Below, in pieces: positions 1-6,211 of a DNA stretch of 64,000 bases. Position numbers and translations under genes: made by a program. How positions within the stretch are numbered: the first letter of the stretch is position 1; every line of letters begins with the position of its first letter. The stretch is from a virus. Location of the stretch: IMG/VR virus record IMGVR_UViG_3300036981_000255, positions 1 through 64,000 of that record, one strand, 5' to 3'. The notes below the pieces were generated by a model. The model did no database searches and was not told where the DNA came from. It saw only the letters and a list, made by a program, of their open reading frames with translations.

Positions 1-53
1 TTTAAGTCTTCTTGGAAAGGAAAACTAATTCCTAAATATTTATCGTCTGTCAT
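1..53 (-). CDS. gp25-like baseplate wedge protein, N-terminal fragment at window edge
   Basis: Only 17 codons are visible, starting MTDDKYLGISFPFQED and running off the left edge. The YLGISFPF start is typical of gp25-like (gpW) wedge proteins of contractile phages, which form part of the baseplate inner ring. Its ATG lies one base beyond the stop of the ADP-ribosyltransferase-like gene, so the two are probably co-transcribed. The call rests on this short N-terminal pattern alone. Confidence 0.5.
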   Translation of the reverse strand, partial: MTDDKYLGISFPFQEDL

Positions 54-54
54 G

Positions 55-657
55 TTAAATTATTTCAGTTATAGCCGTATTGTCAAAAACAACATAGGCA
101 TTTTTGTTTCCAAGTCCAATATCGTCCAAATCTTCAATTTCTGATGTTGAATATTTTAACCCAATATAGCCCATTTTCTGTAATACTAAATTCATAGCAG
201 TACAAACATTGGCATAACTGTTGAAATCATTTGTATTTAGCTTATATTTCTTTAGTAAATCTTGAAAATCTTTTGTGGAGTCTAACGCCCAACTGATTCC
301 AATATAATCTTCGTTTGAAATATCTGCCAACTCATCTTCCTCGTAGTCTGTTATTTGTTTTAGATATTTTCGTCCAAGATTTGTTTTGAAAACTACATCT
401 AATTGAGTTAAAAACTGTGTCAATTCGCTTGAAGTGAAATTTCTTGTCGTGTCAAATATACTCCCAGTAATATCGTATTGTTTGATTTTATCACCGTAAA
501 ACTTGGCTACGCTCAAATCATCTGTTAGATATAATCCTTTGCCAAATAAATCAACATTGCCAGTTTCGTTTTTACCGACTCCACGAATAAGTTTCAAACC
601 TTCGTTTAAAGATAGATTTTCTACGATTAGATTGTTGATGTATTTTTGTAATGTCAT
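55..657 (-). CDS. ADP-ribosyltransferase-like protein with capsid-targeting-type leader
   Basis: 200 aa. After a short leader (residues 1-19, MTLQKYINNLIVENLSLNE, followed by Gly) comes an ART-like pattern: Arg25-Gly26, then FGKGLYLTDDLSVAKFYG (38-55), and near the C-terminus NAYVVFDNTAI (about 185-195). This order (R-G, GxGxYxT with a downstream A..YG, then YVVFD) matches ADP-ribosyltransferase domains of phage polyvalent and MuF-type proteins. The third catalytic residue is not obvious. The leader ends in L-N-E|G, which fits the T4 prohead protease consensus. By analogy with T4 Alt it could be packaged in the capsid and injected to modify host proteins; that role is inference. It sits 5 nt after the upstream small gene, probably in one operon under the promoter at 951-960. 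Confidence 0.55.
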   Translation of the reverse strand: MTLQKYINNLIVENLSLNEGLKLIRGVGKNETGNVDLFGKGLYLTDDLSVAKFYGDKIKQYDITGSIFDTTRNFTSSELTQFLTQLDVVFKTNLGRKYLKQITDYEEDELADISNEDYIGISWALDSTKDFQDLLKKYKLNTNDFNSYANVCTAMNLVLQKMGYIGLKYSTSEIEDLDDIGLGNKNAYVVFDNTAITEII

Positions 658-662
658 TTAAA

Positions 663-899
663 TTAACTTTTTATCTTATATTTTAATTTATTTTTTATTA
701 ACTTGCCTAATTCAATTTCTGAAAGATGTGGGTCAATATCAAATATTTTCGATAAAAGTTTAGATGTATTATGTAAGCCGTGTATTTCGTTATCTATCAA
801 TTTTAAATTATTGAAGATAGTATGTTTAAATACATCTAACGATGTTTCTCGTAATCTAGGGATTTTCTCACTTTCAATTTCATCGTGATTCTGTGTCAC
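663..899 (-). CDS. hypothetical protein, 78 aa
   Basis: Small protein with a charged N-terminus and a basic C-terminus (KNKLKYKIKS), probably helical. No family recognised. It is the first gene after the terminator at 978-1023 and the late-type promoter at 951-960, and is followed 5 nt later by the ADP-ribosyltransferase-like gene. Confidence 0.6.
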   Translation of the reverse strand: MTQNHDEIESEKIPRLRETSLDVFKHTIFNNLKLIDNEIHGLHNTSKLLSKIFDIDPHLSEIELGKLIKNKLKYKIKS

Positions 900-950
900 A
901 TTTTTTATTTCATCATTGCTTGATAACCAATTTGCATATTCTATCTTTTT

Positions 951-960
951 CTATAAATAT
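951..960 (-). promoter_or_regulatory. candidate late promoter (ATATTTATAG)
   Basis: On the minus strand this reads ATATTTATAG, about 52 nt before the 663-899 gene and just after a terminator hairpin. It belongs to the motif class found upstream of the sheath, tape-measure and tube-like genes. Confidence 0.5.
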
Positions 961-977
961 CCGTAAATCAATAAAAC

Positions 978-1023
978 AAAAAAAAAATCAAAAGACTTAC
1001 AACTTATGTCTTTTGATTTTTTT
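978..1023. terminator. bidirectional rho-independent terminator
   Basis: A-tract plus ATCAAAAGAC, an 11-nt loop, then GTCTTTTGAT plus T-tract: a perfect stem flanked by A and T runs, able to work both ways. On the minus strand it follows the remnant of the split gene and precedes the next promoter. Confidence 0.75.
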
Positions 1024-1104
1024 GTTTTCGTCCCAATTATTGCAATTATTTGGGATAAGTTTTGTTTGTAACAAAAAGCGTCATAATTTGTTACAAAAAA
1101 AAAG

Positions 1105-1226
1105 TTACAAACTAGATTCATGTTGAGCCATTTGACGTTCAAAGTCATTTCTTTCGACAATCGTATCAAAATAGTCTAACGGAAATCCTTCGACATTACT
1201 AATGCAATAGGATGTGTAAACGTAGT
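1105..1226 (-). pseudogene. 3' half of small Cys-rich gene split by TnpB element 1
   Basis: The frame encodes a C-terminus beginning YVYTSYCISNVEGFPL and ending in QHESSL-stop. Joining it to the 5' half at 2663-2762, after removing 1227-2662, gives a continuous 73-aa frame (…CDEDHADYVYTSY…). The clean in-frame junction shows that this is one gene broken by the insertion. Confidence 0.75.
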
Positions 1227-1303
1227 CTTACTAACGTCAATCATTAATAATACAATAACATTGAAAATCACATAAGAGTTCCATATAAAAAACTTTAATC
1301 TCG

Positions 1304-1314
1304 ACTATTTATAG
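1304..1314 (+). promoter_or_regulatory. promoter-like ACTATTTATAG upstream of tnpB copy 1
   Basis: It lies 28 nt before the tnpB TTG start and is the same as the element at the corresponding place in copy 2. It matches the motif seen upstream of late phage genes. Confidence 0.45.
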
Positions 1315-1342
1315 TTACATTACAATAAAACGAAAATCACAA

Positions 1343-2593
1343 TTGATAAGAATTTCACGTCATAGTATCAGTAACACGGCAAACCGAAATAAACTCAATA
1401 TTTTGGAACAGATGTGTGTTGACTATAAACACGATGTTCAATTATGTGTAAATAAACTTGTTAGTGGTGAATTACCATTAGCAAATTTACATTTACCAGA
1501 ATTTGTATTTGGTGGTATTTTAAAACATAGTCATTATGTGCGTGATATATATTCTAAAGCCAGTCAAATAGTTCGTGGAGAAATAACTGTTGCTGAAAAT
1601 CGCAGATTTGAATGTTATCAAGAAATCTACAAAGAGTTAATAGAAGCAGACAGACACCCTGCGTTCACAAATAAACGTTATAGTGAACTCAATCTCAAAC
1701 ACATTTTCAAAAGTAGGTTCTTCACAATTCCAGTTATCAAAAACATCACTATTGATTTAGCAAAAGATTTGGTTGACATTCAAGAAGGAAAACACTTTGA
1801 CAATTTTGTTAGATTGAAACTCCCTTATTTTAATGAAAGGGGAACTCTGTCAAAAAAAATCAAAATCCCAGTAAAGAACTATCAACACGCCAACAAGTTT
1901 ATCATAAAAGGATACATACGAAAAACGTCTATTCAAATCAAAAAAGTTGGCGATAAAATGTTTGTCAATTTTCTTTGGCAAAAAGATGAACCAATTGGCA
2001 ACCCTAAATTCAAAATTAAAAATAAGTCTAAACACAAAGTTAAACTCAATCCAGCCAACTATTCCAACCACATCGGCAATTCAATGGGCATCGACTTAGG
2101 CTATAAAAAACTAATTGTAACGTCAAAAGGTCAAGTCTTAGGAACTGACATGATAGACCTTTACAAAGAGATAGCCGATTGTACACGCAACACTAAAAAA
2201 TACAAACGTCTCATAAAAGAACGCAACAACAAAATGAATTATTACGTCAATCAAATTGATTTTGAAGGCATATCAGTTCTCAAAATAGAAGATTTGAAAG
2301 ACGTTAAAAAAGATACTAAAGGAAAATTTTCAAAAAACTTCAATGCAAAACTAGCAAGTTGGGTTTACGGTAAAATAATAAATAAGATTACGATGATATG
2401 TGAGGACAAAGGTATTTTGTTGGAGAAGGTTTCTCCTGCCTATACATCACAAACATGTTCATCTTGTAAGTCGGTACATAAAGAAAGTCGCAAAGGCGAA
2501 AAGTATGAGTGTATTGATTGTGGATTAAAGATTGATGCAGATTATAACGCAGCAATCAATATCAGCAATAGAGGGAGCTTGCAGTCCCCTTAA
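1343..2593 (+). CDS. tnpB: TnpB RNA-guided nuclease, copy 1
   Basis: 416 aa, the usual TnpB length. RuvC-I motif SMGIDLGYKKLIV (Asp near 251), RuvC-II VLKIEDLKDV (Glu near 315), zinc ribbon CSSC…CIDCG (about 372-396) and RuvC-III DADYNAAINI (about 398) are all present, so the nuclease looks intact. TnpB uses a right-end-derived RNA to cut DNA next to a short motif and keeps its element at donor sites. The TTG start is chosen because the following SRHSISNTAN segment is conserved in copy 2, which also starts with TTG, and because the first ATG would remove about 23 conserved residues. It lies opposite in direction to the surrounding phage genes. Confidence 0.92.
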   Translation: MIRISRHSISNTANRNKLNILEQMCVDYKHDVQLCVNKLVSGELPLANLHLPEFVFGGILKHSHYVRDIYSKASQIVRGEITVAENRRFECYQEIYKELIEADRHPAFTNKRYSELNLKHIFKSRFFTIPVIKNITIDLAKDLVDIQEGKHFDNFVRLKLPYFNERGTLSKKIKIPVKNYQHANKFIIKGYIRKTSIQIKKVGDKMFVNFLWQKDEPIGNPKFKIKNKSKHKVKLNPANYSNHIGNSMGIDLGYKKLIVTSKGQVLGTDMIDLYKEIADCTRNTKKYKRLIKERNNKMNYYVNQIDFEGISVLKIEDLKDVKKDTKGKFSKNFNAKLASWVYGKIINKITMICEDKGILLEKVSPAYTSQTCSSCKSVHKESRKGEKYECIDCGLKIDADYNAAINISNRGSLQSP

Positions 2594-2662
2594 CTTTATA
2601 AACTGATTTTGTGTGAGGACATTATACCATTTGGTTGATGTTTTTATATGGGATTGGTAACT
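2520..2662 (+). ncRNA. putative omega (guide) RNA region of TnpB copy 1
   Basis: The 3' part of tnpB and the right end are conserved with copy 2, including AGAGGGAGCTTGCAGTCCCC over the stop codon and GTTTTTATATGG…TTGGTAACT at the boundary. In characterised IS605-type systems this region makes the omega RNA, with the guide starting immediately after the right end. Here that would be CCGCATGGTCTTCGTCAC from 2663. The 5' limit is a guess. Confidence 0.5.
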
Positions 2663-2762
2663 CCGCATGGTCTTCGTCACAAACATCACAATTGCATGTG
2701 CCACTGTTGCGATATATTGGTTTACCGATTCTGTCCAAGAACCATTCTTTTGATTTTTGCAT
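2663..2762 (-). pseudogene. 5' half of small Cys-rich gene split by TnpB element 1
   Basis: Starts MQKSKEWFLDRIGKPIYRNS and continues to CNCDVCDEDHA, where the element cuts in. The KSKEWFxxRIGKxIYR start and CxCxxC cluster look like a small conserved phage protein, probably metal-binding; function unknown. Its ATG overlaps the stop of the upstream gene (TAATG), as expected in an operon. In the present state translation would run into the element and stop at 2622. Confidence 0.7.
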
Positions 2763-2986
2763 TATATGGATTGTTTATAGCGGTCAACAACTTCTTCAAA
2801 AGCAAATTTTACATTGTAGCCACATTTTATCATGTCGTAAAACACGTCCAACTTTTTTAAGTTTGTAAAATTCCAATGCCATAATGTAAACATTTGCCAT
2901 TTATTCAATGGATTGTGATTTTCAATGGCTTTTTGAAAAATCTGTTGCCTTTTTTGTTTTTCTGTTAATTTAATTGAGTTGTTCAT
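2762..2986 (-). CDS. hypothetical protein, 74 aa
   Basis: Basic N-terminus (LTEKQKRQQIFQKA) and aromatic-rich middle (WQMFTLWHWNF). No family recognised. Translationally coupled by TAATG to the gene broken by TnpB copy 1. Confidence 0.6.
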   Translation of the reverse strand: MNNSIKLTEKQKRQQIFQKAIENHNPLNKWQMFTLWHWNFTNLKKLDVFYDMIKCGYNVKFAFEEVVDRYKQSI

Positions 2987-2992
2987 AATTGT

Positions 2993-3298
2993 TTATTTAT
3001 ATTTTTCTAACAAATTATTTACAATTTCTTTTACTTTCTTGCATACATAAATGTCAGTTGCTGATAAATGAACAAATGCGTTTGAACCTAATTCATCAAG
3101 CAATTGAACCAAAGCAACTGCATATAGTTCAAGGTCTGTTGATGTATGCTCGGCAGCAACTTCACTTCTCGACAAGTTACAAAATGATTTAACATTTGTT
3201 CGTAAATAATCATGATGATAAGTGAATGGTACTCGACCTTTAGAATGTGGAAGCCTATCTATAACTTCTAAAATTTGTTGACTTGCAATATGTTCCAT
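2993..3298 (-). CDS. hypothetical protein, 101 aa
   Basis: Mostly helical prediction by eye, with a segment SRSEVAAEHTSTDLELYAVA. No signal peptide or known motif. First of a run of closely spaced small minus-strand genes of unknown role; such runs are typical of early phage regions. Confidence 0.6.
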   Translation of the reverse strand: MEHIASQQILEVIDRLPHSKGRVPFTYHHDYLRTNVKSFCNLSRSEVAAEHTSTDLELYAVALVQLLDELGSNAFVHLSATDIYVCKKVKEIVNNLLEKYK

Positions 3299-3311
3299 TT
3301 TTTTTATGTTT

Positions 3312-3521
3312 TTAACAATTAGCTACAATAGTAAAGTTTTCTGATACAAAAGTTTGACATTCCAAATGATTTTTACTGTAAAATACCATTTGCTCTCCAT
3401 CCCATTTGAACGGCTCTGCATAAATTCCTGCAAAACCATTGTTATTCAAATGCCTTATATCTTTTATCAAATGACTTATTGTGTAAAGTCTTTGGTCTTT
3501 GTTGTTGCGAAATATGTTCAT
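3312..3521 (-). CDS. hypothetical protein, 69 aa
   Basis: The start MNIFRNNKDQRLYTISHLIK is chosen over an upstream ATG because it lies one base beyond the stop of the preceding gene. Contains HLNNNGFAGIYAEPFKWDG. No family recognised. Confidence 0.55.
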   Translation of the reverse strand: MNIFRNNKDQRLYTISHLIKDIRHLNNNGFAGIYAEPFKWDGEQMVFYSKNHLECQTFVSENFTIVANC

Positions 3522-3522
3522 G

Positions 3523-3684
3523 TTAATCGTTAAGGTTGACCAGTAAACTATACAATTCTTCACTTATTGGTATCCATTCTCGTTTTGAAACTTCACAATA
3601 AACTTTTGCAAAATATTCACCATCTTTTAGTTTGACATGAAGTGAACCATAACAATTACCGAGACCTGCTATTTTAGTTTTCAT
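3523..3684 (-). CDS. hypothetical protein, 53 aa
   Basis: The start MKTKIAGLGNCYGSLHVKL is preferred to an ATG 36 nt upstream. It reads as a small beta-rich domain (CYGSLHVKLKDGEYFAKVY) ending ELYSLLVNLND. Unknown function; tightly linked to the next gene. Confidence 0.5.
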   Translation of the reverse strand: MKTKIAGLGNCYGSLHVKLKDGEYFAKVYCEVSKREWIPISEELYSLLVNLND

Positions 3685-3701
3685 TTTTATATAATTAAAA
3701 G

Positions 3702-4226
3702 TCAATAATTTATTTTCCAACCTCTGTTGTCCACATAATAGGCATCTGCATAAAAACGTTGTACTATTGCAAGCATATTGAACCGATTTTGACCATAAGT
3801 TTTCACAAGAAATCTCGTTTTTCCGTTGGCTTGACTGTAAATCAATTGATATCCAAGCGTTGAATCTTGTGATAATTCTTTAACAAAAGATTTTGCATAA
3901 AAATCTGTGGCTTGTCCGTCTGCCTTAGACAAATATTGTATCAACAAAGTATCGGGCAATTTCGTTTCTGTGAAATAGTCTTTTGATTGACCAACCTGTG
4001 CCGTTTGGCTGAAAGTCGTTTGGCTTGATAACAATAAAATTGTTGCCAATAGAAGTGTTTTTTTCATGTTTTTGTCATCTTTATTAAAATATTTAAGATT
4101 AAGTTCAAAATAAATTAATGTTAATAAAACATAAATTGCTTCATCATCCACAAAATATTTTAATGTTGCACACATCAGTACAACTATTACAAGTGGGATA
4201 AATCGTTTGATTAGATAATTTATCAT
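3702..4226 (-). CDS. membrane/secreted hypothetical protein with internal signal peptide
   Basis: The full frame encodes 174 aa. Residues 1-53 hold two hydrophobic stretches (FIPLVIVVLMCATL and IYVLLTLIYF). An internal Met at position 54 (start 4067) opens a clear signal peptide, MKKTLLLATILLLSSQTTFSQ, cleaved before TAQ. The mature part is about 100 aa with DTLLIQYLSKADGQ and ends NRGWKINY. Either this is a fusion of a two-helix membrane peptide and a secreted protein, or translation starts at 4067 and the upstream frame is a separate small gene that lost its stop. The SQ cleavage style is common in flavobacteria. Function unknown; a role at the host envelope is possible. Confidence 0.55.
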   Translation of the reverse strand: MINYLIKRFIPLVIVVLMCATLKYFVDDEAIYVLLTLIYFELNLKYFNKDDKNMKKTLLLATILLLSSQTTFSQTAQVGQSKDYFTETKLPDTLLIQYLSKADGQATDFYAKSFVKELSQDSTLGYQLIYSQANGKTRFLVKTYGQNRFNMLAIVQRFYADAYYVDNRGWKINY

Positions 4227-4248
4227 AGTTTTTTTTGTGATTTGTTAG

Positions 4249-5079
4249 TTAATTTGTAAAATAATAGCCATTATCTTCAACGTCAATTTGTTTGTTAATT
4301 GGTTGGCATCTGCGAAGCCTGTAAACTTCTGCCATCATTTCTTCTTCTGTGCAAAAATATTTTGTCCAACTATCATTGTCACTTCCAGATAATCTGATAT
4401 AAAATGGACAATGTTTTTCATCAACCTGTTCAGACTTATCTCCTTTCAAAAGATTTTTAATTGTATCTAATGAATTTTTTAAACCTAATGATTTGACGTG
4501 TGCCAATTTTGTCTTTTTATCCATCAAATACAAATTAAAATCAACCTTCACGTCACGTGGAATATGATGATTCCAAAGATTTAAAAAAGAATCCAAAGAT
4601 GTTAATTCTTGACTTCTGTTTTTGCCGAAAGTCAAATGACAACCTTCTTTGTCGTTTTGAACGTAGTTTCCATAAAATGATGTGTCTTCATCGACTTCAA
4701 TAAATTCCCCATTCTTTTCATTTTTTATTTTAACTGCCTTGATAATATCAGCAGAAATCCACTTATTTGCCTTGATTTCCAATTCTTGTAAAAATGTGGA
4801 ATTTGGAAAATGTTTGTCGAAAAATTTGTTGACTATTCCAAAATTGAAACCTTCAGAATATTTGTCAACGTCTGACAAATTGTCAATTGCAATAGTGAAA
4901 GTCGTTTGAAATAGTTTCTTTTTGTTAAGAAAATCTCCATAAAATACAATCACTGGCAATGCCATGTAAAGTTTTGCTTGACTCGTATTGTAATAAAAAT
5001 GAGCCAATTGACCAAATAATTTAACTTCATTGGAAAATCTAAAAAAAACCTTTTGTGGAAATATTGATGGCTCTGACAT
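4249..5079 (-). CDS. hypothetical protein, about 276 aa
   Basis: Start MSEPSIFPQKVFFRFSNEV is preferred; the frame is open 39 nt further upstream. Soluble and mixed charge, with a cysteine at KHCPFYIRLSG and a C-terminus QIDVEDNGYYFTN. No domain recognised. It is the largest unknown of the small-gene region left of the reductase genes. Confidence 0.6.
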   Translation of the reverse strand: MSEPSIFPQKVFFRFSNEVKLFGQLAHFYYNTSQAKLYMALPVIVFYGDFLNKKKLFQTTFTIAIDNLSDVDKYSEGFNFGIVNKFFDKHFPNSTFLQELEIKANKWISADIIKAVKIKNEKNGEFIEVDEDTSFYGNYVQNDKEGCHLTFGKNRSQELTSLDSFLNLWNHHIPRDVKVDFNLYLMDKKTKLAHVKSLGLKNSLDTIKNLLKGDKSEQVDEKHCPFYIRLSGSDNDSWTKYFCTEEEMMAEVYRLRRCQPINKQIDVEDNGYYFTN

Positions 5080-5160
5080 ATTTATGACATTTAAAGTTAT
5101 AAAAAGATTACAAAACAAACAACAGAAGATTTTTAAATTTAGTTCCTTGTATTATAAAAA

Positions 5161-5415
5161 TCATTTGCTATCTTCAACAACATAAGACTTATAGTCAAAA
5201 TCTTTTGACAAATGACCCCTATCTTTAAAAAATTGAATTTCTGAAAGCCAACAAATTCCACCTCTTTCTTGTCGCCTTTCCATTGTTTGATTGTTCTCGC
5301 CAAATATGGCTACATAAGCAGCCCAAAGGATTTTTGCGCCATCTTCTGATATTGTTGCATATCCGTTGCAACTGCCTTCGTGTTTTGTATCGAGTAGGAT
5401 TGTGTATGTTTTCAT
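5161..5415 (-). CDS. hypothetical protein, 84 aa
   Basis: Starts MKTYTILLDTKHEGSCNGYA. Contains WAAYVAIFGENNQT and a Gly/Cys segment ERGGICWLSEIQFF. Overlaps the upstream gene by 4 nt (ATGA), so translation is probably coupled. Function unknown. Confidence 0.6.
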   Translation of the reverse strand: MKTYTILLDTKHEGSCNGYATISEDGAKILWAAYVAIFGENNQTMERRQERGGICWLSEIQFFKDRGHLSKDFDYKSYVVEDSK

Positions 5416-5663
5416 ATTTTTTTTATAGTTTCAATAAAATCTTGTGCTATTTTAAGACCATAACTATATGGTGTACAAGCAATATCTTCGGCTTGTTCAA
5501 GTGAAAGTCCAACAGATATTTCTCTCATGTTAAAATAAATGTATAAATAAATCCCATGACTTTTTTCCATATCCTTATAGTATTTTACAACTATATCTTC
5601 TGAAACTTGGTTCAAAATGTCTATTGCTTTTAGATAAATGTCTTTTGGTTGTTGCATAATCAT
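5412..5663 (-). CDS. hypothetical protein, 83 aa
   Basis: Helical-looking protein with IYLYIYFNMREISVGLSLEQ. Stop overlaps the next gene's ATG. No family recognised. Confidence 0.6.
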   Translation of the reverse strand: MIMQQPKDIYLKAIDILNQVSEDIVVKYYKDMEKSHGIYLYIYFNMREISVGLSLEQAEDIACTPYSYGLKIAQDFIETIKKI

Positions 5664-5666
5664 GGT

Positions 5667-5981
5667 TTAATATTCCGAAAAAACTTCTGGTTTTAATAAT
5701 TCAAGCTCTTTATAAACAGATTCAAATTTTTCTGTTATATAAGGTTTTATTGGCATCTGTTTTGCGATATATGCCATACAAGCGTAAATCCCAGTCCAAC
5801 CATACTTTTGAAAGATTGGTAAAACCCAAACCAAATCCCTTTCATCGAGTAGAACCATGTCAGCGCAAGCATAGTCAAAAAAGTCATTGGCATTCAATGC
5901 AATGCCAAATGACCCTTTGATTAATTTTTTTAAATCTTCTTCCATTTGTTTATGTGCCATAAGATATTTGTAAAAAGCCAA
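5667..5981 (-). CDS. hypothetical protein, 104 aa
   Basis: Alternative start MAHKQMEEDLKK at 5960 shortens the overlap with the upstream gene from 32 to 11 nt. Contains DFFDYACADMVLLDERDLVW and FQKYGWTGIYACMAYIAKQM. Function unknown. Confidence 0.55.
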   Translation of the reverse strand: MAFYKYLMAHKQMEEDLKKLIKGSFGIALNANDFFDYACADMVLLDERDLVWVLPIFQKYGWTGIYACMAYIAKQMPIKPYITEKFESVYKELELLKPEVFSEY

Positions 5982-6198
5982 TGTTTATACAATTGTGATA
6001 ACCTTCGTAGAAGTTATCTTCATTCTCATGAATCCAATTGAATTTCCATTGTTTACGAATTGCAATCGTTAGATAACATAATTTCCATCGGAAAATCCTT
6101 CCTGCTATAAAATGATTGAAACCGCCATATTTATAGCCATTGGCATTGAAAGTGAAGATTCCCCACTTGAAGAATATTTTTTTTAGATAGGTTTTCAT
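5950..6198 (-). CDS. hypothetical basic protein, 82 aa
   Basis: Rich in aromatic and basic residues (FFKWGIFTFNANGYKYGGFN, FRWKLCYLTIAIRKQWKFNW). It lies 13 nt downstream of the nrdA stop. No family recognised. Confidence 0.5.
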   Translation of the reverse strand: MKTYLKKIFFKWGIFTFNANGYKYGGFNHFIAGRIFRWKLCYLTIAIRKQWKFNWIHENEDNFYEGYHNCINIGFLQISYGT

Positions 6199-6211
6199 GT
6201 TGTTATTTTAA

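Larger units (their letters stand above)
1227..2662 (+). mobile_element. TnpB-only IS200/IS605-type element, copy 1
   Basis: The element is 1436 bp and carries tnpB but no Y1 transposase (tnpA). The ends were found by comparison with copy 2 (39545-41045) and by restoring the interrupted host gene. The left flank ends GTAGT and the right end closes with TTGGTAACT. Both copies share an upstream block (AATCACATAAGAGTTCCAT or variant) and the right end GTTTTTATATGG…TTGGTAACT. Terminal palindrome-like segments fit Y1-mobilised elements, so mobilisation would need a transposase in trans. The end positions have a one-base ambiguity (C). Confidence 0.75.

Noticed and set aside
893-1126. Plus-strand and minus-strand small frames over the terminator region
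   Set aside because: Low-complexity frames over an A/T-rich hairpin; the intergenic elements explain the sequence better.
2635-2868. Plus-strand open frames just right of TnpB element 1
   Set aside because: They read through the element end into the antisense of the split gene and its neighbour; no conserved content.
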